Below are positions 1 to 6,856 of a stretch of 10,863 nucleotides of DNA, piece after piece. Source of the stretch: an uncultured Sutterella sp. (GTDB lineage Bacteria > Pseudomonadota > Gammaproteobacteria > Burkholderiales > Burkholderiaceae_F); assembly GCA_900554375.1 (NCBI GenBank), contig USHK01000020.1:1-10863 (forward strand), read 5' to 3'. Each line of letters opens with the position of its first letter. The first letter of the stretch is position 1. Position numbers and translations under genes: made by a program. Below the pieces are notes generated by a model that worked only from the letters and a program-made list of their open reading frames with translations, was not told the DNA's origin and did not search any database.

Positions 1-80
1 AGAGACGAACCTATTTAACAGAAATTCGAAAGGAGGAGGCGCTTCCTCCCCTGCCTGAAGGCAGGGGTCTCCGCGCCTAA
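1..80 (+). mobile_element. Probable end of an IS200/IS605-type (TnpB) element
   Basis: The segment holds a two-part hairpin (37-78) of the kind found at the right end of IS200/IS605 and IS1341-like elements: a short GC-rich basal stem, an asymmetric pyrimidine-rich internal loop, then a perfect 8-bp stem closed by TGAA. In such elements this region overlaps the 3' end of tnpB and forms the scaffold of the guide (omega/re) RNA. Two frames stay open through it and could be the end of a transposon gene: one stops at TGA 56-58 (ending GGGASSPA), the other at TAA 78-80 (ending PEGRGLRA). I cannot tell which is real. The rest of the element would lie left of position 1. The family assignment rests on the remembered look of such ends, not on a match; a plain mRNA hairpin is the alternative. 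Confidence 0.42.
37..78 (+). repeat. Bipartite hairpin directly upstream of rph
   Basis: The outer stem pairs AGGCGC (37-42) with GCGCCT (73-78). The inner stem pairs CCCCTGCC (48-55) with GGCAGGGG (60-67) around the loop TGAA (56-59). The two stems are separated by TTCCT on the left and TCTCC on the right. No T-run follows, so it is not an intrinsic terminator in the + direction. A strong Shine-Dalgarno-like AAAGGAGG (29-36) abuts the 5' foot of the hairpin, and the rph start lies 7 nt beyond its 3' foot. GGAGG (32-36) can alternatively pair with CCTCC (45-49). Confidence 0.8.
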
Positions 81-85
81 ATTTG

Positions 86-823
86 ATGAAAGAACAATCT
101 TGGAGCCGGCCCAGCGGCCGTAAACCTGACGAACTTCGTCCCATAAAGATCACACGTCACTACACGAAATACGCAGAAGGTTCAGTCCTAATTGAAGTCG
201 GCGGTACAAAGGTCATTTGTACGGCCTCTGTGGAAGAAAAAGTGCCTGCTTGGCTAAAGGATCAGGGTCAAGGCTGGGTTACGGCAGAATACGGAATGCT
301 GCCGCGAGCGACAGGTACTCGTACGGATCGGGAGGCGGCAAAAGGTAAACAAAGCGGACGTACCCAGGAAATTCAGCGCTTAATCGGAAGATCTCTGCGC
401 GCTGTGGTCGATATGGAAGCGCTCGGCGAACGTATGATTAAGATTGACTGCGACGTGATCCAGGCCGATGGCGGAACAAGATGCGCTTCTATTACAGGGG
501 CATTTGTTGCGCTTGCTGATGCAGTTAATTGGCTCATCAAAAACGGCTTCTTGGAAAAATCTCCGCTTAAAGGCCAAGTGGCCGCGCTTTCTGTCGGGAT
601 TTATGAAGGTGTTCCTGTCGCAGACTTTGACTACGATGAAGATCATTTGAGTGACACGGACATGAATGTTGTCATGACGGATGCAGGCAAGTTCGTGGAG
701 CTTCAGGGAACCGCGGAGGGCGAACCGTTTAGTCGCGAAGATCTCAATGCCCTGTTGGAATTAGCTGAAGCCGGCTTGAAGCAATTGTTTGCCGCGCAGA
801 AAGCGGCTCTTTCCGAGGAGTAA
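86..823 (+). CDS. rph: Ribonuclease PH
   Basis: This is a phosphorolytic 3'-5' exoribonuclease that trims nucleotides after the CCA end of tRNA precursors and acts in other RNA turnover as a hexameric ring in the cytoplasm. The 245-residue product is close to the usual length (about 238) and collinear with the family: RPSGR at 8-12, [14 protein letters not shown] at 61-74, the phosphate-binding region around [13 protein letters not shown] (90-102) and GGTR (129-132), acidic residues D180 and D186 at the positions of the catalytic aspartates, and TDMNVVMT (191-198). ATG 86 is preferred; an in-frame TTG at 83 is immediately upstream. Neither has a normal Shine-Dalgarno: the nearest good one (29-36) is separated by the hairpin. 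It is first of a cluster with rdgB and hemW. The function is near certain; the start is less so. Confidence 0.96.
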   Translation: MKEQSWSRPSGRKPDELRPIKITRHYTKYAEGSVLIEVGGTKVICTASVEEKVPAWLKDQGQGWVTAEYGMLPRATGTRTDREAAKGKQSGRTQEIQRLIGRSLRAVVDMEALGERMIKIDCDVIQADGGTRCASITGAFVALADAVNWLIKNGFLEKSPLKGQVAALSVGIYEGVPVADFDYDEDHLSDTDMNVVMTDAGKFVELQGTAEGEPFSREDLNALLELAEAGLKQLFAAQKAALSEE

Positions 824-828
824 TTTAA

Positions 829-1428
829 ATGCCTAAAAAAATTGTACTTGCCAGCAACAACAAGAAAAAAATGAAAGAGATGCAGGAGCTTCTGACTCCC
901 TTAGGAGCTGAGGTCATTTCGCAAGGCTCTCTGGGCATTCCTGCAGCCGAGGAACCCTTTTTTACTTTTGTCGAAAATGCGCTTGCCAAAGCCAGGTTTG
1001 CGGCTAAACAATCCGGCCTTCCCGCGATCGCCGATGATTCCGGTATTTGTGCAGACGCACTGAAAGGAGCACCCGGTGTGCTCAGCGCGCGTTTTGCCGG
1101 TGAACCGAGTTCAGATGCAGCCAACAACGCAAAACTCATTAAAGAGCTGGAGGGCAAAGACAACCGTAATGCTCACTATACCTGCGTTATTGTTGCAGTT
1201 AGAGACGAGAATGATCCTGAACCGTTGATCGCTATTGACTTCTGGAACGGTATGATCGGACATGAGCCGAAAGGAGAGGGAGGCTTCGGATACGATCCTT
1301 TCTTCATCGTAACACCTGACGGAAAGACAGCTGCTCAAATGACGGCTGAAGAAAAAAATGCAGTCAGCCATCGCGGTAAAGCCATGAGAAAAATGCGTAC
1401 ATTGTTAACCGAACGTTGGAATTGGTAA
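829..1428 (+). CDS. rdgB: RdgB/HAM1-family XTP/dITP pyrophosphatase
   Basis: The enzyme hydrolyses non-canonical purine nucleoside triphosphates (dITP, ITP, XTP) to monophosphates and pyrophosphate, keeping deaminated bases out of DNA and RNA; it is a cytoplasmic dimer that needs Mg2+. The 199-residue product has the family signature in order: SNNxxK at 9-14 (substrate phosphates), the ADDSG loop with D69 and D70 (metal/catalytic), GGFGYDP at 151-157 (base pocket) and SHRGKA at 180-185. Its length is typical. It starts with ATG 5 nt after the rph stop, and its Shine-Dalgarno GAGGAG (815-820) lies inside the last rph codons. This fits one transcript with translational coupling. Nothing unusual is seen. 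Confidence 0.96.
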   Translation: MPKKIVLASNNKKKMKEMQELLTPLGAEVISQGSLGIPAAEEPFFTFVENALAKARFAAKQSGLPAIADDSGICADALKGAPGVLSARFAGEPSSDAANNAKLIKELEGKDNRNAHYTCVIVAVRDENDPEPLIAIDFWNGMIGHEPKGEGGFGYDPFFIVTPDGKTAAQMTAEEKNAVSHRGKAMRKMRTLLTERWNW

Positions 1429-1429
1429 A

Positions 1430-2569
1430 TTGAAGGATCTTCCGCTTTCTTTATATATCCACTGGCCGTGGTGCTTAAAAAAATGCCCTTACTGTGACTT
1501 TAACTCCCACGGTCTCAGAGGCTCGGCCCCGGAGGCGCTTTACGAGGCAGCAATAATCTCAGGGCTTAGAGAACAGGCGTTTCTCGTTCGAGGAAGAAAG
1601 CTGAAGAGCATTTTTTTCGGAGGCGGCACGCCTTCTTTGATGGCGCCGGAAACGATCGGCCGAATTATCGAAGCGGCGGGAAGCTCTTTTTCATTCGAAG
1701 AAAATATTGAGATTACGCTGGAAGCCAATCCCGGTACATTTGAAGAACAAAAATTTAAAGACTTCAGGAAGGCCGGCGTCAGCCGGCTCTCTATAGGGAT
1801 TCAAAGTTTTGACGACGCTAAATTAAAGACCTTGGGACGAGTTCACAATTCCCAGGAGGCCAAACGAGCCGCTCTAAGCGCAGGAAAGATCTTCGAGAAC
1901 TTCAATCTGGATTTAATGTTCGGGCTCCCGGGCCAAACCATTCAAGAACTGGACGCAGAACTGGAGACGGCGCTTTCGTTCGGATCGACGCACTTATCCT
2001 GCTACCAGCTTACGCTGGAGCCTAATACTTACTTTGCTAAGTTTCCGCCTAAAGGGATTCCCGATGACGATGTGCTCTCGGACATGTCAGATCTTGTCAG
2101 AGACAAGATGACTGACCACGGTTTTGATCATTATGAAGTTTCCGCTTATGCCAAAGAGGGTTTCCGGTGTCGTCACAACCTTAACTATTGGGAGTTCGGA
2201 GATTATTTGGCGGCCGGTCCCGGAGCGCACGGGAAGTTAACTGTTCAAAGCAGCCCTGAACGCTTTTATAACTACCGGGACCCAGCCCGGTGGCTCGTTT
2301 CGTTTAAGGAACGTCAAACTCAGATCGCTGAACACAAGACCATTGATCCGGAAGATTTGCCTTTCGAGTTTATGCTCAATGCCCTTCGTCTGCGGGAGGG
2401 CGTCCCTTTTGAATTCTTTGGTGAACGAACAGGCCTCAGTTTCGATGTGGTTGAGCCGATTTGGACTGAACTTAGAAGAAAAGGCCTTGTCTGTGATCCT
2501 CTCAAAAGAATTAAAACCACTGAGAAAGGCTGGCTTTTCTTGAATGAGGTGCTTGAGGCGTTTCTTTAG
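1430..2569 (+). CDS. hemW: Radical SAM haem chaperone HemW (HemN-like)
   Basis: HemW is an anaerobic coproporphyrinogen III oxidase homologue that binds haem and is thought to deliver it to respiratory enzymes rather than to oxidise coproporphyrinogen. The 379-residue product matches the usual length (about 378). It opens with LYIHWPWC and the radical SAM cluster motif C15-x3-C19-x2-C22 followed by DFNSH, typical of HemW rather than HemN. GGGTPS (64-69) is the SAM-binding glycine motif, and a HemN C-terminal domain follows from about residue 290. The start is TTG at 1430, one base after the rdgB stop; no upstream in-frame start is available without entering rdgB, and the second codon onward aligns with the family. 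The unusual start and 1-nt gap suggest translation coupled to rdgB. Annotation as coproporphyrinogen oxidase would be an over-call. Confidence 0.94.
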   Translation: MKDLPLSLYIHWPWCLKKCPYCDFNSHGLRGSAPEALYEAAIISGLREQAFLVRGRKLKSIFFGGGTPSLMAPETIGRIIEAAGSSFSFEENIEITLEANPGTFEEQKFKDFRKAGVSRLSIGIQSFDDAKLKTLGRVHNSQEAKRAALSAGKIFENFNLDLMFGLPGQTIQELDAELETALSFGSTHLSCYQLTLEPNTYFAKFPPKGIPDDDVLSDMSDLVRDKMTDHGFDHYEVSAYAKEGFRCRHNLNYWEFGDYLAAGPGAHGKLTVQSSPERFYNYRDPARWLVSFKERQTQIAEHKTIDPEDLPFEFMLNALRLREGVPFEFFGERTGLSFDVVEPIWTELRRKGLVCDPLKRIKTTEKGWLFLNEVLEAFL

Positions 2570-2706
2570 CTAAATTTCAAGTTAAGGGAACTTCCCGGCA
2601 GCCGATTTCGGCCGAAAATTCTTCTTGACCGAAGAAATGCACCGCTTTGAATCAGTGCGCCAAAAACTACCTGCAAATAACAAAAAAATCCCTAAATTGT
2701 TCCTTT

Positions 2707-2746
2707 TTGCACTAAAAAGGTGCATCATTACAAAAGTTCCTATGAT
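2707..2746 (+). promoter_or_regulatory. Possible sigma-70 promoter overlapping the NtrC site
   Basis: TTGCAC (2707-2712), 16 bp, then TACAAA (2729-2734) makes a weak -35/-10 pair whose -35 lies inside the NtrC operator. A better isolated -10, TATGAT (2741-2746), has only a poor -35 that also falls on the operator. Either would resemble enterobacterial glnAp1, a vegetative promoter repressed by NtrC. The evidence is only a match to loose consensus. Confidence 0.25.
2708..2724. promoter_or_regulatory. NtrC (NRI) binding site upstream of glnA
   Basis: TGCACTAAAAAGGTGCA is a 17-bp inverted repeat with perfect TGCAC/GTGCA half-sites and a 7-bp A-rich centre, very close to the enterobacterial NtrC operator consensus (TGCACCAAAATGGTGCA). 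Its centre is about 106 bp before the start site predicted from the sigma-54 promoter, a normal enhancer distance. The ntrC gene is downstream in the same cluster, so autoregulation through this site is expected. Confidence 0.85.
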
Positions 2747-2768
2747 TGATGACTGAGAGCAGCTGAGA

Positions 2769-2786
2769 ATGCATGATTTCGTGCAT
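2769..2786. promoter_or_regulatory. Imperfect inverted repeat, possible weak second NtrC site
   Basis: ATGCA (2769-2773) and TGCAT (2782-2786) form inverted arms; the inner part TGCATGATTTCGTGCA resembles an NtrC operator but is 16 bp rather than 17, and one half-site is TGCAT. It lies about 36-53 bp before the predicted start site, just upstream of the -24 element. It could be a low-affinity site limiting expression, as the governor sites do in enterobacterial glnA, or it may not be bound at all. Confidence 0.4.
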
Positions 2787-2795
2787 GTCTAAAAT

Positions 2796-2811
2796 TGGCA
2801 CGAAATTTGCA
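2796..2811 (+). promoter_or_regulatory. Sigma-54 (RpoN) promoter of glnA
   Basis: TGGCAC, 5 bp, TTGCA matches the -24/-12 consensus exactly; GG (2797-2798) and GC (2809-2810) are spaced 12 bp apart as required. Transcription should start near 2822, leaving a leader of about 47 nt. With the NtrC site upstream, this predicts activation of glnA under nitrogen limitation by phosphorylated NtrC. Confidence 0.93.
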
Positions 2812-2868
2812 TTATCTCTGTTGAAAATATTTTTGATTGCCACGTCCAAATTTACTAAGGAGATATCC

Positions 2869-4290
2869 ATGGCTAAAACCAGCGCTGAAATCATGCAGAT
2901 GCTTGTGGACAACAACGTTAAATTTGTTGATTTGCGCTTCACCGATTTCAAAGGCAAAGAGCAGCACGTTTCCGTTCCCGTTTCTGCTTTTGACGAAGAC
3001 AAGTTCGAAGAAGGACACGCTTTCGACGGTTCCTCTATCGCAGGATGGAAGGGCATTGAGGCCAGCGATATGCTGCTCATGCCGGATCCGGACAGCGCGC
3101 GTATGGACCCGTTTGCAGATGAAGACATTCCGACGATGATCCTCACCTGCAACGTTGTCGAACCTTCGACCGGCAAAGGCTATGACCGCGACCCCCGCAG
3201 CGTTGCAAATCGCGCAGAAGCATATTTAAAGAGCACCGGCATCGGTGATACTGCTTACTTCGGACCCGAACCGGAATTTTTCATTTTCAACGGTGTGAGC
3301 TGGGGCACCACGATGAACCACAGCTTCTTCAAGGTTGAAAGCGAAGAAGGCTATTGGAGCAACGGCAAGGATATGAACGGAGCCAACGGAGGTCATCGTC
3401 CTACTGTCAAAGGCGGTTATTTCCCCGTACCTCCTGTTGATTCTCTCTACAATATCCGCTCTCAGATGTGCGAACTTCTTGAAGAACAGGGTGTTCCCGT
3501 TGAAGTTCATCACCACGAAGTCGGCGGCTGCGGTCAGTGCGAAATCGGTACACTGTTCAGCACCCTTACAAAGCGTGCTGACTGGACACAGATTCTTAAG
3601 TACACAGTATGGAATGTGGCAGCCGCATACGGTATGACTGCGACTTTCATGCCGAAACCTGTCGTCGGCGATAACGGCTCCGTCATGCACGTTCACCAGT
3701 CCATTTGGAAAGATGGAAAGAACCTCTTCGCAGGCAACGGTTATGCCAGCCTTTCTGATCTGGCTCTTTACTACATCGGTGGTATTATCAAACATGCTCG
3801 CGCACTGAACGCCATTACTAACCCGACGACGAACAGCTACCGCCGTTTGGTTCCGGGTTTTGAAGCACCTGTGAAGCTGGCTTACTCCGCCCGCAATCGT
3901 TCTGCTTCCCTGCGTATTCCGTTTGTTTCTAGCGATAAGGCTCGCCGCGTCGAAGTTCGCTTCCCGGACCCGATGGCCAACTCTTATCTGGCATTCTCTG
4001 CCATGCTGATGGCCGGCCTTGACGGTATTCAGAACAAACTGCATCCAGGCGAAGCTGCAGACAAGAACCTCTATGATCTGCCTCCGGAAGAAAACGCCAA
4101 GATCCCGACTGTCTGCTCTTCTTTGGAACAGGCACTCGAAGCTTTGGCAGCCGACCACGAATTCCTGACAGCCGGCGGTGTATTCAGTGAAGATCTGATT
4201 ACTTCTTATATCGAGCTCAAACATCAGGATGTCGTACGTACTCAGATGGCAGTTACACCTGAAGAATACGACATGTACTATTCGAACTAA
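2869..4290 (+). CDS. glnA: Type I glutamine synthetase
   Basis: The enzyme condenses ammonia and glutamate to glutamine at the cost of ATP, the main ammonia assimilation step, as a cytoplasmic dodecamer. The 473-residue product is of GSI-beta type (about 469-471 usual). Visible signatures are [11 protein letters not shown] near the N terminus, [10 protein letters not shown], the [14 protein letters not shown] metal-binding region, [16 protein letters not shown] (ATP region), [29 protein letters not shown], and NLYDLPPEE with Tyr402, the site normally adenylylated by GlnE. ATG 2869 is chosen because AAGGAG (2857-2862) precedes it by 6 nt and because the sigma-54 promoter lies inside any longer reading. 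Regulation is expected both by NtrC/sigma-54 transcription and by GlnE/PII adenylylation; no glnB or glnE is in the window. Confidence 0.98.
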   Translation: MAKTSAEIMQMLVDNNVKFVDLRFTDFKGKEQHVSVPVSAFDEDKFEEGHAFDGSSIAGWKGIEASDMLLMPDPDSARMDPFADEDIPTMILTCNVVEPSTGKGYDRDPRSVANRAEAYLKSTGIGDTAYFGPEPEFFIFNGVSWGTTMNHSFFKVESEEGYWSNGKDMNGANGGHRPTVKGGYFPVPPVDSLYNIRSQMCELLEEQGVPVEVHHHEVGGCGQCEIGTLFSTLTKRADWTQILKYTVWNVAAAYGMTATFMPKPVVGDNGSVMHVHQSIWKDGKNLFAGNGYASLSDLALYYIGGIIKHARALNAITNPTTNSYRRLVPGFEAPVKLAYSARNRSASLRIPFVSSDKARRVEVRFPDPMANSYLAFSAMLMAGLDGIQNKLHPGEAADKNLYDLPPEENAKIPTVCSSLEQALEALAADHEFLTAGGVFSEDLITSYIELKHQDVVRTQMAVTPEEYDMYYSN

Positions 4291-4302
4291 TTGACTGAAT
4301 AG

Positions 4303-4322
4303 GACCGTCGCTAAGGACGGTC
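4303..4322 (+). other. Stem-loop in the glnA-ntrB gap
   Basis: GACCGTC (4303-4309) pairs with GACGGTC (4316-4322) around the loop GCTAAG. No T-run follows, so it is not a standard intrinsic terminator. A competing hairpin GGTC (4319-4322)/GACC (4327-4330) uses the right arm. The ntrB Shine-Dalgarno GGAGG (4335-4339) is next. A role in processing, glnA mRNA stability or lowering ntrBC expression relative to glnA is plausible but unproven. Confidence 0.6.
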
Positions 4323-4344
4323 AAATGACCGAGCGGAGGATGTC

Positions 4345-5412
4345 GTGAGTATGGATGCTAAGCGTTTGGAAAGTTTCGATCTCCTCAGGCTCGGTCTTTT
4401 TGTTTGCAATAAAGAGGGCGATATTCTTTATGCAAATACGGCCGCCCAGTTTCTATCAGGGCAGTCATTAAAACTACTAAAAGAAAAAAAACTACAGCAT
4501 TACCTTAACTCCTCGGATGAATGGCTGGCGAATTATCGCGCGCGTCCCGAGCCTTCCTTTCTCGTTCCGAATGAATTGGATCATTTTTTACGACCTGCGG
4601 CGGAGCCGATTCCGGTTCTTGTCACGATTCATCCTTATTCCGAGGACGAAAACGTTCTTTTCGTAGAAATGGTTCCGGCAGAGAAGACGCTTCAAATGAC
4701 TCGCGAACGTCACATGAATGAACTTTCCGAAAACACGAGACGTCTACTTCGTAACCTGGCCCATGAAATTAAAAATCCGCTCGGCGGGATTAGAGGTGCG
4801 GCTCAGCTTTTGGAAGGAGAGCTCGAGAATCCGGAAAATAAGGAATTTACAGAAGTCATTATCAGTGAGGCAGACCGTCTTCAGCATTTAGTCGATAAAA
4901 TTCTCGCCCCGTATCGGCAGCTTTATCATCCTGTGCTTACCAATGTCCACGAGATTTTAGAAAGAGTCAGGCTGTTAGTGCAGTCGGAGTTCCCGGAAGG
5001 ACTGAAAGTTGTCCGTGACTATGACATTAGTGCTCCGGAAGTGATGGCTGACAGGGGCCAGCTGACACAAATCTTTTTAAATTTAATGCGTAATGCAGCC
5101 GAAGCCTTATCCGAGGAAATGGCAAGAGGAACAGCCTGCATCACGCTTAAGACGCGGGTTGTGCATCACGTTCAAGTCGGCCAGGGACTTTGTCGGACCG
5201 CCTTAAATATCCATGTTATCGATAATGGTGAGGGCATTCCTAAAGAATTAGCCGACAGTATCTTTTACCCGCTCGTTAGCGGGAAAGAGCAGGGGAGCGG
5301 ACTCGGTCTTTCGCTGGTTCAAACATTTGTTGAACAACACGGCGGAAGCGTCTCAGTGACTAGTGAATCAGGCCGTACCGATTTCAGCATATTGTTTCCT
5401 TTATCGTTATGA
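4345..5412 (+). CDS. glnL: Nitrogen regulation sensor kinase NtrB (NRII)
   Basis: This is a cytoplasmic histidine kinase/phosphatase that phosphorylates NtrC when nitrogen is scarce and dephosphorylates it when PII signals sufficiency. The 355-residue product has an N-terminal PAS-like domain (about 8-110), the dimerisation/phosphoacceptor helix with H140 in NLAHEIKNPLGGIRGAAQLL, an N-box NLMRNAAEA (246-254), G1 DNGEGI (293-298), an F-box region IFYPLVSGK and G2 GSGLGLSL (317-324). There is no membrane segment, as expected for NtrB. GTG 4345 is preferred because GGAGG (4335-4339) is 5 nt upstream; ATG 4351 (two codons in) is the alternative, with a long spacing. It overlaps ntrC by 4 nt (ATGA), implying coupled translation and a fixed ratio of sensor to regulator. 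ntrB is a synonym. Confidence 0.95.
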   Translation: MSMDAKRLESFDLLRLGLFVCNKEGDILYANTAAQFLSGQSLKLLKEKKLQHYLNSSDEWLANYRARPEPSFLVPNELDHFLRPAAEPIPVLVTIHPYSEDENVLFVEMVPAEKTLQMTRERHMNELSENTRRLLRNLAHEIKNPLGGIRGAAQLLEGELENPENKEFTEVIISEADRLQHLVDKILAPYRQLYHPVLTNVHEILERVRLLVQSEFPEGLKVVRDYDISAPEVMADRGQLTQIFLNLMRNAAEALSEEMARGTACITLKTRVVHHVQVGQGLCRTALNIHVIDNGEGIPKELADSIFYPLVSGKEQGSGLGLSLVQTFVEQHGGSVSVTSESGRTDFSILFPLSL

Positions 5413-6833
5413 AAAATGTTTGGATAGTGGACGATGATCGGTCCATCAGGTGGGTTTTGGAAAAAGCGCTTCAAAAGGCGGATATACCCTGCAAAACTTT
5501 TAGCGAGGCAGAATCCGTTCTTCAGGCTTTAAAGAAAGAGCAGCCGGCCTTGATCCTGAGCGATATTCATATGCCGGGCAAGAGCGGCCTAGAAATGCTT
5601 TCCGAAATTAAAAAGATTTATCCGAAACTTCCGATCATTATCATGACGGCCTACTCGGATCTGGACAGCGCTGTAGCCAGTTTCCAAGGCGGAGCATTCG
5701 AATATCTGCCTAAGCCTTTCGACATTGAAAAGGCGATTGAACTTGTTCGGCGTGCGACAGAGGAGAGTGAACAAGAAGAGCAGTCACCGGTCGAGGAAAC
5801 CGCTTCGGAAATCATCGGCAAGGCACCTGCGATGCAGGAAGTGTTCCGTGCTATCGGGCGTTTGTCTCAAAGTAAAGCGACGGTACTCTTGACCGGCGAG
5901 TCAGGTGCAGGCAAGGAAGTGGTTGCTCGTGCTTTGCACAAACATAGTCCGCGTGCGAATGCTCCCTTCGTTGCCATTAATATGGCGGCAATCCCCAAAG
6001 ATTTAATGGAAACGGAGCTGTTCGGTCATGAAAAAGGAGCCTTCACGGGCGCGAGTGCGATTCGGCACGGACGCTTTGAACAGGCTGAAGGCGGTACCTT
6101 GTTTCTCGATGAAATCGGGGATATGCCTGCCGAGCTTCAAACTCGTCTCTTAAGAGTGTTGTCTGACGGGTATTACTATCGAGTCGGCGGCCATCAGTCG
6201 TTAAAGGCAAATGTTCGAATCATTGCGGCAACGCACCAAAATCTTGAATCGATGGTACGTGAAAACCGTTTTCGCGAAGACCTGTACCACCGTTTGAATG
6301 TCATTCGCCTTCGCTTGCCTCCTCTTAGGGAAAGGCCGGAAGATATTCCGCTTCTCGTGAACCACTTCCTTCAGAAGTCGGCTGAAAATCTTGGCGTTGA
6401 GCCGAAGATCATGTCGGAAGAAGCCATGGATTTTTTGAAGCGGTTTCCATTCCCGGGCAATGTCAGACAGTTGGAAAATCTCTGCAATTGGCTCGTTGTG
6501 ATGGCTCCCTCGCAACACATCCGTGTTACAGATCTTCCCGAAGAGGTACGCAACGGGGAGGCAGAAAAAGTACATAAAAACGAAGAAATTTCAGGTGCAG
6601 CACTCTCCACCGGAAGCTGGGAGGATCTTCTGAAAGCTGAAGTAAAAGAGATGCTCAAAAATCAGTCCCCGGACTTGATGAAACAACTTGCAGATACTTT
6701 CGAAAGCATTGTCATCGGAACTGCCCTTGAGTTTACCCACGGGCGCCGAGTGGATGCGGCGACGCGCCTAGGCATCGGCCGAAATACAATTACACGCAAA
6801 ATTGCCGAGTTGAAACTGGAAAGCGAAGACTAA
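5409..6833 (+). CDS. glnG: Nitrogen regulator NtrC (NRI), sigma-54 activator
   Basis: This response regulator forms a ring on phosphorylation and uses ATP to open sigma-54 promoters of nitrogen-assimilation genes. The 474-residue product has three intact domains. The receiver (1-120) carries D8-D10, phosphoacceptor D52 in SDIHMPG, T80 and K102. The AAA+ domain (about 135-370) carries Walker A GESGAGKE (163-170), the sigma-54-contacting GAFTGA loop (210-215), Walker B LFLDE (231-235) and the arginine region RFREDLYHRL (287-296). The Fis-type helix-turn-helix (about 440-470) contains ATRLGIGRNTITRKI. It is cotranscribed with ntrB, and its likely target is the operator at 2708-2724. All residues needed for activation are present. 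ntrC is a synonym. Confidence 0.96.
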   Translation: MKNVWIVDDDRSIRWVLEKALQKADIPCKTFSEAESVLQALKKEQPALILSDIHMPGKSGLEMLSEIKKIYPKLPIIIMTAYSDLDSAVASFQGGAFEYLPKPFDIEKAIELVRRATEESEQEEQSPVEETASEIIGKAPAMQEVFRAIGRLSQSKATVLLTGESGAGKEVVARALHKHSPRANAPFVAINMAAIPKDLMETELFGHEKGAFTGASAIRHGRFEQAEGGTLFLDEIGDMPAELQTRLLRVLSDGYYYRVGGHQSLKANVRIIAATHQNLESMVRENRFREDLYHRLNVIRLRLPPLRERPEDIPLLVNHFLQKSAENLGVEPKIMSEEAMDFLKRFPFPGNVRQLENLCNWLVVMAPSQHIRVTDLPEEVRNGEAEKVHKNEEISGAALSTGSWEDLLKAEVKEMLKNQSPDLMKQLADTFESIVIGTALEFTHGRRVDAATRLGIGRNTITRKIAELKLESED

Positions 6834-6856
6834 AGAAGTTGCTAATATTGGCGGTT

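Noticed and set aside
83..87. TTGAT, identical to the TAM of the TnpB element ISDra2, next to the putative IS end
   Set aside because: A TAM lies outside the left end of such elements, and here the orientation would place it on the wrong side. A 5-mer match is weak and it overlaps the rph start.
2619..2636. TTCTTC/GAAGAA hairpin after hemW as a terminator
   Set aside because: The stem is weak, AT-rich and not followed by a T-run, so I cannot call where the hemW transcript ends.
2773..2868. A 32-residue N-terminal extension of GlnA
   Set aside because: The extension would contain the sigma-54 promoter and lie upstream of its predicted start site near 2822. The good Shine-Dalgarno and family alignment support ATG 2869.
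3226..4224. A 332-codon open frame on the - strand opposite glnA
   Set aside because: It is antisense to a highly conserved gene, its translation has no recognisable domain, and long antisense frames are common opposite strongly codon-biased genes. There is no promoter or ribosome site evidence.
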